Source: Chenopodium formosanum
Taxonomy: Eukaryota; Streptophyta; Magnoliopsida; Caryophyllales; Amaranthaceae
Direction of reading: 5' to 3'
Assembly (NCBI GenBank): GCA_024500155.1
Contig: CM044880.1
Span: forward strand, 15,628,379-15,692,378
DNA length: 64,000 nt
Below the pieces are notes generated by a model. The model had not been told where the DNA came from. It was given only the letters and a program-made list of their open reading frames with translations, and made no database searches. Of this stretch, positions 34,759 through 45,533 are shown in pieces. The translations under genes were made by a program, and so were the position numbers. Numbering within the stretch: position 1 is the stretch's first letter; each line of letters starts with the position of its first letter.

Positions 34759-36278
34759 ATGTCTCTAGTCACCAAAACTTTTACCTAATACACCCATGAA
34801 TGGTGTCGGTCTCTTAATGCCAGAGAAAGAAAAGAATTAGATTTGTTTCACTTGGGGGAAATTTATGGCATCAAAGGGGTAGATTTTGACTTAGATTTCA
34901 TTCATACCGCTCTAGAATATTGGAATGTTGATACTCATTGCTTTAGAATAGGGTATGATGAAATAAGCCCTTTGCCGGAAGAATTTGGTGCTATTTTAGG
35001 TTTCCCTGCAATAGACCTCATAGTAATCCCTAGAGTAGATGCATATTATTACAAGGATTTTGAGCGCTTCTTCAATTTAAAAGAAAGGGATTTATCAAAA
35101 ATAGTAGATGGCAACATAGTTAATTTGAAAGAATTTGTTCGCCATTATTTTGATAAACCTCTTTCTGGATCTTTTCATCTTTATAGAAGAAGGGCTTTCT
35201 TATTTTGCATGCTTAATCAATTTTTTCTTAGTAGTGGTAAAAATAATGAGGGTCAATCAATTATAACCACCGTACTAGAACAAATTGAATCAGGGAAAAA
35301 TCCAATGCCATTGATAGTTGGAGAGACTATGATTAGTCTTAATAAATTGAAAAGGAACCCCAAAAGCACCTTTTCGAGGCTCTCCAATTTTATTACAGGT
35401 AGAAAAATAATATTTTTAATTACAGAAATCAAAAAATATATTTTTGTATAATAATAATAATTTATCTGCATTGCAATTTTTTACAGATGTGGTTAATGGA
35501 AAGGCTAGAATTAATTAGCCCTCCGAACAACATTGAGAAGTACACTCCAAATTGCTTCGTGAGAAGGAAGAAACACTTCTCTAAATTTGGGCGCCATGTG
35601 TGGAGAAGGGTCTTCGAATCTCGCAATTTTGCTATCAAGTGGGTCATCCCGTGGTGGAAAATAGAAAGGATGGTTGGTGTCAACAAGCAACCTTTCTGCC
35701 GTCTTCCAAGTTTGCCTCGTATGACTTATTACTATCCCTGCAGGGTCAAAAGACAATACGGCTTGCTTCATAATATTCCTTCCGGAGATCTTCGTCCTCC
35801 CTACGAGTACCCTGTCTCTGAGGAAGTAGACATATTTGATGCTTATTGGAGTGCTAGACCTTTATGGGAAGTGATTACCCAAAAGGTTCTTCCTTCCTTG
35901 CCCAATGATGTGAAGAAGTGGTTGCTGAGGAAACCTTTAAAGGACTTGAAGAAAGATTAGGGTAAAGCTGATGTGAAGAGTCGTCTAGGCGACAGGGTGA
36001 TTCCTGCCAAGGAGCGCTTAGGTGAAAGAGTTGAATTCAAAACACCTACAATGCCTAGGAAGAAAAGTAATACAAAAGATAAGGGAAAAAGGAAAGCTGA
36101 CACCACAGATAAAAAGGTTTAGGTAGAAAGGAAGCATGGAGTCCTAGCTGAAGGGGAAACTATCTACTCTAAGATTAAATGTACGTCCTCTAAAGGATGC
36201 CTACTAGATAAGGTTATGGATGAGGAGGAGGAATCAGACAAAAATTGGAAAAGGGCTAGGAAAGAAAAGAAAGATTAG
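34759..36278 (+). pseudogene. Antisense DUF7745-like gene, copy 1
   Basis: Exon 1 34759-35398 and exon 2 35487-36278 around an 88-base intron. Damage against copy 2: TAA for CAA soon after the start (FT-stop-YTHEW), one extra C near 35362 causing a frameshift, TAG for CAG in EKD-stop-G (about 35958), and TAG for TGG at about 36120. The product is otherwise close to copy 2, including the PLPEEFGAILGFP motif and the basic C-terminus. The real end is the TAG at 36276. Confidence 0.8.
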
Positions 36279-36627
36279 GAGCATTGCTTAATTTCCAATT
36301 ATTAGACTTAGTTTTATATTTTTTATTTAAAGTCAATTTATTTCTGCTTTATTTAAATTCCATCAATAATGTAATTTTATTTTATTAATGAAATTTCAGC
36401 TTTTAATTAATTATTTACTTTAAATTTATTCTATTAATTAATTATTTACTTTAAATTCCTAATTATTTACTTTAAATATTTCGCCGATCATCTGTCGAAT
36501 TTTTAATTAATTCTGGGATGCGAGATTTTCGAAAAATAAAGTGGCCGCACTTGTAAAGGGTTGTCTACGTATCATTTCTTAAGGAATCAGGCCAAACATA
36601 GCTCTCTTGAGTATCCTACTCAAGTAA
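36279..36627. other. Spacer between DUF7745-like gene and pol end, copy 1
   Basis: AT-rich 3' flank. The conserved post-pol block (minus strand, GAGCTA and GATTCCTTAAG text) lies at about 36550-36610. Unlike copy 2, no GGCGCC cluster is present here. Confidence 0.7.
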
Positions 36628-36861
36628 TTATGGGTAGTACTTCTTAAGTTGGTCAAGATTTGTCATGTTCGAGAACTCATTGCCATCCATATCAGTTAGT
36701 TTTGCTGCACCTCCTGACAAGATTGTTTTGACAATGTAGGGTCCAGACCAATTAGGTCTAAATTTTCCCCTTGGATCTAAAACATTTTTCCTTAATGCTT
36801 TTAACACCAAGTCTTCTACTTTGATGTTTCTTGTCTTGACCTTCTTATTTAAATGCCTAGC
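36628..36861 (-). pseudogene. pol: Integrase C-terminus, Tat copy 1
   Basis: Encodes ARHLNKKVKTRNIKVEDLVLK..., the C-terminal domain of a Ty3/gypsy integrase with the usual GKFRPNWSGPYIV motif, ending DQLKKYYP. The frame is intact to its stop. It is broken upstream by the B element; the preceding codons resume at 45432. There is no chromodomain, as in the Tat/Athila branch. Confidence 0.9.
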
Positions 36862-38908
36862 TGTAGACACCTAAAAATGTCTCCCCAAAACCAAACCCAT
36901 TGATGAACACCTTTCACCGCCATTATTGGTCGAGTTGATTATTTAATCTTTGGAGTACTTAAATCCATGTTCTATCCAATATATTTCATGAACCAATCCA
37001 ATTTCTAGCTCATTTCCCTAAACCATAACCTATTTTCCACTTTTCGTGTCCACTGAGAGAAACTGATTTTATGGCTATACAATTTTGATCCAATTATTAT
37101 TTTTTTGGATAGGCCTTTAAAAAATCTTTCCAACCATATATCATAAGCCCAATTCCGAGCTATAACGAAAAAGATATGAGCAAAACACCAAACTCGGCCT
37201 AAAACAAACACCCTTCCACTAAAACGGCCATATCTTAAAATCTACATATTTTTTTGACTTGATTCTAATTGGGTTGGAAAGTAGACTTGATAAGATTTTC
37301 AATGATATATTATATGCCTCATTTTGAGTTACGGATCAAAAGTTATGATGGTTTTAAAAACGGGTAAAAACCTGGAATCGCCGCGCACAGTGCAATTCCA
37401 CCGTGTCACGGGAAATTGCACCGTCTGACGGTGGGAATCCCCGTGACACGGTACCCTTGCTGTGACGCGGGGCTATTTCGTGTCCTATTTGCGTTCTTCG
37501 TACTTAAAAGACTCCCGCGTCATGGCATTTTCCACCGTGTCACGGGAATTTACACCGTCTGACGGTGGGATTCCCCGTGACACGGAGCTGTTTCCGTGTA
37601 ATTTCCGCGTCTCCCATACCGTGACACGGTGTACTATACCGTGTCACGATGGATACTGCCGTGTCAAGGTACCTGTGCCGTGTCACGGGACATTCCGTGT
37701 CTTTTCCGCGTAAACTCTTAACGCGTTTTCACTTCCCGTAACCTAAATATTTCCCGTGTCACGCAAATTTGTACCGTGTCACGGGAAAGTTTCCCGTATG
37801 ACGGTGGGATTTCCCGTGTCACGGTAAAGTTTGACCGTGTCACGGGATACTTTTTTAGGGTTTTTATCATTTTAGGGTTCCGTGTGCTCCCTCAGCACAT
37901 TTTCCCTATAAATACCCCCTCATTTCTAATGAACGGGGCACCGAGTAATTTTCTTATTTTATTTTCTCTCTTCTATGCTTTAGCCTAAACACTAGCCTAC
38001 CCCTTTTCACTTCAAAATTCCTCCTTCAAGCACTCAAAGGAGTCCATACTTTACTCGTGGTTCTATCCTTAAGCCAAGGCGTGACAGGTAGAATTGTTTG
38101 AGGGTTTGGCCCCAAAATCAACTATACTTTATTTAATTTAATTTAAATATTGTTTATTTATTTCCTTGAGGTTACTAACTCGTTTATTATTTTGTAGTTG
38201 CAAACAAACAGAATCAAAGTAAGGATCATGCTCCTTTTGTTTTTATTATTTTTCTAACGATTTTATGTTGTTGGAATTGTGATTAAATTGGTTTTAATAT
38301 TAATGTTGTTTTATTATATTTATGATCACCATATTTCATGTTTAAAGGGAATATGTAATTGAAAATCACGCCTAATAAGATAATTTGGACAACCGGTTTA
38401 GGTTCCTTTTTAATCTTGTTATTCAATCAAGTGATCACCAATATTTTAGAATAATATGTTGCATTAATGTTCAACCAATTTAGCTTAATAATAGATTGGA
38501 GCAAATTGAATCTTTATATGTATGCCTTTGAGATCACAGGAATCACTTTTCACTATAAGAATCGAGTAGAGGCCAATACGGGTGAATGTGACTCCATGAC
38601 TCACTTCGTACCATCATCCCCGATCCTCCTTTTGTGGTTGCGAACCATATGGAGTTAGTAATCTCATGGATTATGAATGGGATTTAACCTTCACGGGTCA
38701 ATCGTTGTTGCCTTCGTTGTCCCTTATCGTGGTTGCCTTTTTATGATCCGTGAACGGTTTACAAGTTCCTTAAAAACTTGTTGGCGGCTCCCCACTTTAT
38801 TTGTCCCTAATCGTTGTCCCTAATCGTAATGTCAATTTCTACTTCCTAAGAGTGTCAAGCATATTCACCACATGCTTTAACGTAGGCGCACTTTGAGCGA
38901 CGCCTACA
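36862..38908 (+). mobile_element. 5' LTR of the gag-only B element
   Basis: TGTAGACACCTAAAAATG to GCGACGCCTACA. The 3' third resembles A-type LTRs (hairpins near 38651-38668 and 38757-38783), while the segment upstream of TATA carries a different word array. Confidence 0.96.
37396..37914 (+). promoter_or_regulatory. B-type LTR promoter: CCGTGTCACGG array and TATA box
   Basis: Some twenty CCGTGTCACGG, CCGTGACACGG or CCGTCTGACGG words lie between 37396 and 37846, separated by T-rich or A-rich spacers. TATAAATA is at 37907-37914. The 3' LTR copy is at 43920-44437. Confidence 0.8.
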
Positions 38909-39400
38909 ATTGCCGTGACACGGTGGATTTTGCAAATCAAAAAAAAAAAAAAAACGTCAATCAAGTCTTCCGTGTTAATTTAGTTCTCACGTCAGTCATT
39001 TTGGTTATTGTTCACATGTCTAGCCATACGATCATACCACGAGTCTTATAACATCACTTAGTCACTCACAAGTCAAGTATAGTCCACACACTTTCTTTAT
39101 GTTCCGACTCGAGTCGTGAACCAGGTCGTTTATGATCGAATATTAGGTTCATGCACCCTTTTTTCGTCATAATAAAAAAATAAGTGGAGTTTTCTCACCT
39201 GTTTTCAAATGTCTATTTTTTTTCCTTCCTTTCCTATCTTGAGCAATGAGTCAAACAATTAAGTGAATTATTTTATTTCACAGTACTTGGTCAAGGAACA
39301 GAGATAGATTAATACGGTTCGAGTCATTACCGCAACAATCTCTCAGATCTAATAGGCGTTCAAAGAAAACTTTGCCATCTCCATTACTCATCACCTTACA
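38909..39400 (+). other. Shortened leader of the gag-only B element
   Basis: Directly after the LTR comes ATTGCCGTGACACGGTGG, which is an array word and not the tRNA-Arg PBS. A 16-base A run follows, then text shared with the gag-proximal part of the A leader. It looks like a deletion that removed the PBS and about 1.2 kb. Confidence 0.65.
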
Positions 39401-40513
39401 ATGGCCACTAAAGAAGATATTGAGAACATCAACAAATCCATCGACGCACTGTCTTCCATGATGCAAACCCTTACCACTAGGGTCACTACCATGGAACAAA
39501 ACAAGGTCACTATTTCCACCCTTGACAAACTGAAGGAACAAATGAGTAAGATTTCTGAGGATTTCACTTATGTGGAACAGCCTCCCACTCCTTTGGATGT
39601 GAAGGAGAGACTCCCTGAAAAGTTCTCCACTGCTGATATTCCAAAGTTCAAGCCTACTGACAATCCAATATTCCATTTGAAGGCGTTCTCTGCAACCATG
39701 GCTCTTAAGGGATTGGACGTAACACTCTTCCCTACGGTGTTCCCTCTCTCCTTAGAACATGCTTTCCAACAATGGTTTTATTCCTTAGATGACAAGCATA
39801 CTGCGACTTGGCAAGATGTCACCGACAGTTTCATGAATCGTTACAAGTGTAACATTCAAACCAAAACTTCTGAACGTGAACTCTCCATTCTTAAACAGAA
39901 AGAGAATGAAGGCTTCACCGCTTACCTGAACAGGTGGAGGGAAACAGCTTCACTCTTGGTAGATCCTCCCAAAGAAAGAGAGATGGTTCACCTCTTTATT
40001 CAAAATCTGACTCATAAATATAGGGAACATCTCAAATTTTTTCCACTGAACACTTTCGAAGCTGTATACGACATCGGCATCAATATCGAGGATGAGCTAA
40101 TAAAGACTGCTGGTAGTAACAATAATAACACTTGGAAAAACAAGAATAACGACCATCCTTCTTCTTCGTCTTCTAAGCACGAAAATACTACCAACAATAT
40201 AAGCCAAGTTGATCTCAATGAAGTGTTAGCTCTTGATACTCCATTGCCCAAGAAGAAAAGAACTTACACTCCTTTAGGAATGACTTATGATGCGGCCTTT
40301 GATCGCCTTTACAGTCAAGGCTTGATCACACCTATTGGGCCATTTCCAGAGCCAAAACCTAAAGAAAGGAGCGCCAAATGGAATCCCAATGCCTATTGCA
40401 AGTACCATCAAGGAAAGGGCCACACTACGGAGCAATGTTGGAATTTGAAGGACGTCATTCAAGACTTGATGGATGCAAACAAACTTCCTGTCCCTCCAGG
40501 CGGCAAGAAGTAA
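39401..40513 (+). CDS. gag: gag polyprotein, B type, intact
   Basis: 370 codons from ATG to TAA with no lesion. N-terminal helices (MATKEDIENINKSIDALSS), then the capsid-like core (KFKPTDNPIFHLKAFS, QQWFYSLDDKHTATW, NRYKCNIQTKTSE, LKQKENEGFTAYLNRWRE), a Ser/Asn-rich linker, and a single C-terminal module (TYTPLGMTYD, GLITPIGPFPE) with knuckle CKYHQGKGHTTEQC at residues 333-346 (C-X2-H-X4-H-X4-C). Expected role: virus-like particle formation and RNA binding. No protease or pol follows, so release from a polyprotein is not needed. It is the only undamaged Tat-type gag in the window. Confidence 0.92.
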   Translation: MATKEDIENINKSIDALSSMMQTLTTRVTTMEQNKVTISTLDKLKEQMSKISEDFTYVEQPPTPLDVKERLPEKFSTADIPKFKPTDNPIFHLKAFSATMALKGLDVTLFPTVFPLSLEHAFQQWFYSLDDKHTATWQDVTDSFMNRYKCNIQTKTSERELSILKQKENEGFTAYLNRWRETASLLVDPPKEREMVHLFIQNLTHKYREHLKFFPLNTFEAVYDIGINIEDELIKTAGSNNNNTWKNKNNDHPSSSSSKHENTTNNISQVDLNEVLALDTPLPKKKRTYTPLGMTYDAAFDRLYSQGLITPIGPFPEPKPKERSAKWNPNAYCKYHQGKGHTTEQCWNLKDVIQDLMDANKLPVPPGGKK

Positions 40514-40659
40514 TGAATACAAGGCACACAGATCCTTTGTGCAAGATTTCATGATTTCTTTCTTTATCATTCTTCTCCATTCCCCCATTCATGTCTAGCA
40601 TAGGTTTTCCACTTTGAATTTTTTTATATGTTTCATGTGTTTCGTTCACCTTTTCCATT

Positions 40660-40725
40660 AATAAAATGAGAAATTTTCCTTTACATCTCGATCATAGAAT
40701 TTTTCATTAAAAAAAAAAAAAAAAA
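40660..40725 (+). other. AATAAA followed by an internal A tract, B element
   Basis: AATAAA at 40660-40665 and a run of about 18 A from 40708, 42 bases later. The flanking text matches 26780-26880. Confidence 0.8.
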
Positions 40726-41725
40726 TCAATTACCGAACTAACCCAAGGTTCACCAATGACTTGAGGCACCTTTGCAACCATGTCATTCCCTGTAAACCGT
40801 TCAATCACATTCCATTTCTTCATCAACCATTTTGAGCCTCGTTAACGTTTGGCCTTCATTTCTTTAACCCACATTCACTTAACCCTGGGATTGGAAGATG
40901 TGTAATTGTATAACATTCAAAAATCAAGTAAAAAAAAAAAAGAAAGCAGCAAAGCAATAATAAAACAATGTCTAAAGGCAAGTGTTCCAATGTCTTTGAT
41001 ATGAACACGTCTCAAATTGCGTCTCTCATCGAGTGCTTGGTACCGTGCCTGAGAAACATGAATGCTAAGTGAGTGATGGACCGCATGATCTGAGATTGTC
41101 TACATTGATTCAAAAGAATAATAAAAAAAAAGAGAAAAAAAAGAGATTCAAAAAAAAAAAAAGGTTGAAAATAAACTTGCAAAATTCAAAATTTTCAAAT
41201 TCTAAATTACACATCTTGGGGATTCTCTCGGGTCTCGAGCCTTTTACCCCTTTCTTCCTTAAACCATCAACTTAACCACATTAAAACCCTTGAAAGACCT
41301 TTTTGAGGTGTACATACACTTGTGCAAAGTTCAGTTAGAGCTACGTTCGGCCTGATTCCTAACGGATACGTAGGAAACCTCACATCGAGGTGCGACCACA
41401 TTCATATTCATATCCATGCATGATCGAGTCAAAGAATATCCAATGCTTATCCCTACCCATTTAGAGCTAGACTTTGGGGCTTGAACCCGAATCACATTAG
41501 CTTACCCAGCCTGAAGAGTCATCATCTTTAACTCTTCTCACATCTCTTTCCATCGCTATAACCCTTGCAGCCAGCCTTAGTATCACATTCACACACTTCA
41601 CTTCCATATCCATATCAATCATCCTTCCCTTTAAGATCCCTTTATCATGAAATCTTGTTTCAACACTGTGCATGTTTCATCATATTTAAAGACAACATTC
41701 AGTAGAAGAAACATTGTATACTTGC
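40726..41725 (+). other. 3' noncoding region of the B element, first part
   Basis: Parallel to 26880-27900 of the A element. It contains the post-pol block at 41339-41395 and a weaker TTTGGGGCTTGA tract at 41471. Several A runs; no ORF. Confidence 0.7.
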
Positions 41726-42007
41726 TTAGCTTCCTGACCTGAGCAATATTCATTGTTTCATGCATCGCATACTGTGCTGAGAAACATTTATATATCACTG
41801 ATGTTTAATCATACAAAGCATATCGTGCTTAGCTCCTTGACCTAAGTAACGTTCATTATGCAATAATCACTATACGTGCTTAGCTTCCAGACCTAAGTGA
41901 CGTTCAAAATCGCTTCTTTACACCATATATGATGCTTAGCTCCATGACTTAAGTTCATTCATCTATCGGGTCACATAATGTAATTATCCTTAGCCTCCTG
42001 GCCTAAG
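41726..42007 (+). repeat. Hairpin array I: CTTAG-N9-CTAAG, five copies
   Basis: At 41726-41744, 41828-41846, 41879-41897, 41935-41953 and 41989-42007. Stems are 5 bp, two of them with a G-U wobble, and loops are CTCCxxGAC-like. One copy is in the A element at 27923-27941. Confidence 0.75.
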
Positions 42008-42438
42008 AACATGCATCATGCATACATTATTTTCAGGACAAGCAATTCAATCTATACGATTCATTTCGTCTTGCTCAAGGAGGAAGTTCAAAACTTCTTT
42101 CCTTTTTCATTATTTTATTTTGGGGAAGTTCAAAAACTTTTTCCAAGTTTTTATCAAGGGAAGTTCGAAAAAAAAATTTCATTTTCACGTCTTTCTTTTT
42201 CGGGAGAAAGTCGGTACCCTCCACTCGTCTCATGACAAAAATGATGGAAAATTTTTGCTTTTGCATTTTCGGTTGCTTGTGTCTGCACACACACACACTC
42301 AAACTATACACACACAATCACAAGTCATACTCATGTCATGTCATGTCGTGTCAAGTCAAACTAGGTCAAGTCAGTTGGTCAAGTCAATCATAGTCTATAC
42401 GAGTCCCCTGGCAAATTTTATTTTGCAGGTCTCAATGA
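42008..42438 (+). other. Spacer with the AAGTCGG-ACCCTCC block
   Basis: CGGGAGAAAGTCGGTACCCTC (42200-42220) is shared with 28097 and with the antisense-gene spacers. A CA-rich patch (42286-42320) and GTCAAGTCA repeats follow. A long open frame here is caused by the repeats. Confidence 0.65.
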
Positions 42439-42630
42439 CAGCCCACGTCCGGGGAAAAGTGGACCATCTACAGCCCACGTCCGGGGACAAGCGGACCATC
42501 TACGGCCCACGTCCGGGGACAAGCGGACCATTTACATCCCACGTCCGGGGACAAGCGGACCATCTACAGCCCACGTCCGGGGACAAGCGGACCATCTACA
42601 GCCCGCGTCTGGGGAAAAGCGGACCACCAT
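42439..42630 (+). repeat. Hairpin array II: 32-bp unit, six copies
   Basis: Units start at 42439, 42471, 42503, 42535, 42567 and 42599, an exact 32-base period. Each carries GTCCG-GGGACAAG-CGGAC, a 5-bp stem with an 8-base loop; the last unit has TC for CC in the stem. Confidence 0.95.
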
Positions 42631-42687
42631 CATTTCATGGCGCAAGGTTCTCGATACACAGAGACTTGCAATCTCATCATCTTTCGA

Positions 42688-43166
42688 CTTTCCTCAAACA
42701 TGGAAAGTATTATCCGGTGGATTTTTCTTCAAATATAGAAAACCGCCAAATCGGCTTTCCTCAAGCATGGAAGGCATTATCGGTGGAATTCTTCAACCAT
42801 AGAATGACACCATATTCATCAGTCGGTTTTCCTCAGGCTTGGAAAGCGTTATCGGTGGGTTTTCTTCAAGTATATAAAACCGCCAAGTCGGCTTTCCTCA
42901 AGCTTGGAAAGCGTTATCGGTGGATTTTTCTTCAAGTATAGAAAACCACCAAGTCGGCTTTCCTCAAGCATGGAAAGCATCATCGGTGGATTTCTTCAAT
43001 CATAGAATGACACCAAATTCATACGTCGACTTTCCTCAAGCATGGAAAGTATTATCCGGTAGGTTTCTTCAGGCTTAGAAAACTACCAAACTCCTCAGTC
43101 GGCTTTCCTCAGGCATGGAAAGCGTTTCAACAGACGTCATTCGGTGGATTCCTTCAAGCATAGGAA
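42688..43166 (+). repeat. Hairpin array III: alternating 8-base-loop hairpins, about 14
   Basis: CTTTCC-TCAAGCAT-GGAAAG alternates with TTTTCT-TCAAGTAT-AGAAAA. Examples: 42688-42707, 42723-42742, 42755-42774, 42892-42911, 42926-42945, 42958-42977, 43030-43049, 43103-43122, 43149-43166. Stems change in pairs; the loop stays close to TCAAGCAT. Confidence 0.9.
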
Positions 43167-43370
43167 GATACCAAGCTCATTTGCCACCAATACACTGGTG
43201 TTAGATAAGCATTCTATCCCTTTACTCTTTTATCTGTGGAATTAACATTTTTCTGCAGGTATCGGCGTATACAGAATGATTTAGGATCGCAGAACGTCTT
43301 AAATCATTCTCCGTTCCTATCGGCTACTTTGACTATCGTTTTCGAAACTGACGTTTCTAAAAACTCAGTC

Positions 43371-43384
43371 AAAGTGGGGGCTTC
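43371..43384 (+). other. Polypurine tract of the gag-only B element
   Basis: AAAGTGGGGGCTTC directly before the 3' LTR; identical to the A-type PPT. Confidence 0.88.
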
Positions 43385-45431
43385 TGTAGACACCTAAAAA
43401 TGTCTCCCCAAAACAAAACCCGTTGATGAACACCTTTCACCGCCATTATTGGTCGAGTTGAGTATTTAATCTTTGGAGGGCTTAAATCCATGTTCTAGTC
43501 AATATATTTCATGAACCAATCCAATTTCTAGCTCATTTCCCTAAACCATAACCTATTTTCCACTTTTCGTGTCCACTGAGAGAAACTGATTTTATGTATA
43601 TACAATTTTGATCCAATTATTATTTTGTTGGATAGGCCTTTAAATAATATTTCCAACCATATATCATAAGCCCAATTCCGAGCTATAACGAAAAAGATAT
43701 TAGCAAAACACCAAACTCGGCCTAAAACCAACACCCTTCCACTAAAACGGCCATATCTTAAAATCTACATATTATTTTGACTTTTTTATAATTGGGTTGG
43801 AAAGTAGAATTGATAAGCTTTCCAATGATATATTATATGCCTCATTCCCAGTTACGGATCAAAAATTAGGATGGTTTTAAAAACGGGTAAAAACCTGGAA
43901 TCACCGCGCACAGTGCAATTCCACCGTGTCACAAGAAATTGCACCGTCTGACGGTGGGAATCCCCGTGACACGGTGCCCTTGCTGTGACGCGAGGCTATT
44001 CCGTGTCCTATTTGCATTCTTCGTACCTAAACAACTCCCGCGTCACGGCATTTTCCACCGTGTCACGGGAATTTACACCGTCTGACGGTGGGATTCCCCG
44101 TGACACGGAGCTGTTTCCGTGTAATTTCCGCGTCTCCCATACCGTGACACGGTGTACTGTACCGTGTCACGGTGGATACTGCCGTGTCACGGTACCTGTG
44201 CCGTGTCACGGGACATTCCGTGTCTTTTCCGCGTAAACCCTTAACGCGTTTTCACTTCCCGTAACCTAAATATTTCCCGTGTCACGCAAATTTGTACCGT
44301 GTCACGGGAAAGTTTCCCGTCTAACGATGGGATTTCCCATGTCACGGTACAGTTTGACCGTGTCACAGGATACTTTTTTAGGGTTTTTATCATTTTAGGG
44401 TTCTGTGTGCTCCCTTAGCACATTTTCCCTATAAATACCCCCTCATTTCTGATGAACGGGGCACCGAATAATTCTCTTATTTTATTTTCTCTCTTCTATG
44501 CTTTAGCCTAAACACTAGCCTACCCCTTTTCAATTCAAAATTCCTCCTTCAAGCATTCAAAGGAGTCCATACTTTACTCGTGGTTCTATCCTTAAGCCAA
44601 GGCGTGACAGGTAGAATTGTTTGAGGGTTTGGCCCCAAAATCAACTATACTTTATTTAATTTAATTTAATTATTGTTTATTTATTTCCTTGAGGTTACTA
44701 ACTCGTTTATTATTTTGTAGTTGCAAACAAACGGAATCAAAGTAAGGATCATGCTCCTTTTATTTTTATTATTTTTCTAACGATTTTATGTTGTTGGAAT
44801 TGTGATTAAATTGGTTTTAATATTAATGTTGTTTTATTATATTTATGATCACCATATTGCATGTTTAAAGGGAATATGTAATTGAAAATCACGCCTAATA
44901 AGATAATTTGGACAACCGGTTTAGGTTCCTTTTTAATCTTGTTATTAAATCAAGTGATCACCAATATTTTAGAATAATATGTTGCATTAATGTTCAACCA
45001 ATTTAGCTTAATAATAAATTGGAGCAAATTGAATCTTTGTATGTATGCCTTTGATATCGCAGGAATCACTTTTCACTTTGAGAATCGAGTAGAGGCCAAT
45101 ACGGGCGAATGTGACTCCATGACTCACTTCGTACCATCATCCCCGATCCTCCTTTCGTGGTTCCGAACCATATGGAATTAGTAATCTCATGGATTATGAA
45201 TGGGGTGTAACCTTCACGGGTCAATCGTTGTTGCCTTCGTTGTCCCTTATCGTGGTTGCCTTTTTATGATCCGTGAACGGTTTACAAGTTCCTTAAAAAC
45301 TTGTTGGCGACTCCCTACTTTATTTGTCCCTAATCGTTGTCCCTAATCGTAATGTCCATTCCTACTTCCTAAGAGTACCAAGCATATTCACCACATGCTT
45401 TAACACAGGCGCACTTTGAGCTACGCCTACA
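43385..45431 (+). mobile_element. 3' LTR of the gag-only B element
   Basis: Same length as the 5' LTR and nearly identical. The promoter array is at 43920-44375 and TATAAATA at 44430-44437. Confidence 0.96.
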
Positions 45432-45533
45432 CTAGCCATACGAGTTTGATAACACTGAGTGTGATGTAGAGCTTCTAGTCATTTTTCATCGAGTAAAATT
45501 AGCTCTTCATATATTTCCCTAGTTGTAGGGAAT
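45432..45533 (-). pseudogene. pol: Integrase fragment of Tat copy 1, continued
   Basis: Matches 62565-62665 of copy 2 on the minus strand (region encoding ILLDEKRLEALHHTQCYQT). It is bounded on the left by the B element and on the right by the LTR of Tat copy 2, so only about 30 codons remain. The target of copy 2 ends CCTAGT; the matching duplication should lie outside the window. Confidence 0.85.

Larger units (their letters stand above)
36862..45431 (+). mobile_element. Complete gag-only Tat element, B type (8.6 kb)
   Basis: Two LTRs of 2047 bp each (36862-38908 and 43385-45431), gag, an internal A tract, three hairpin arrays and a PPT. TSD CTAGC at 36857-36861 and 45432-45436. The insertion split the integrase gene of Tat copy 1. 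There is no pol in the 4.5-kb internal region, and no recognisable PBS after the 5' LTR. Confidence 0.97.

Noticed and set aside
42018..42941. 307-codon open frame in the B element
   Set aside because: It spans the 32-base and hairpin repeats; the 32-base period is not a multiple of three, so repeated units are read in changing frames. A repeat artefact.
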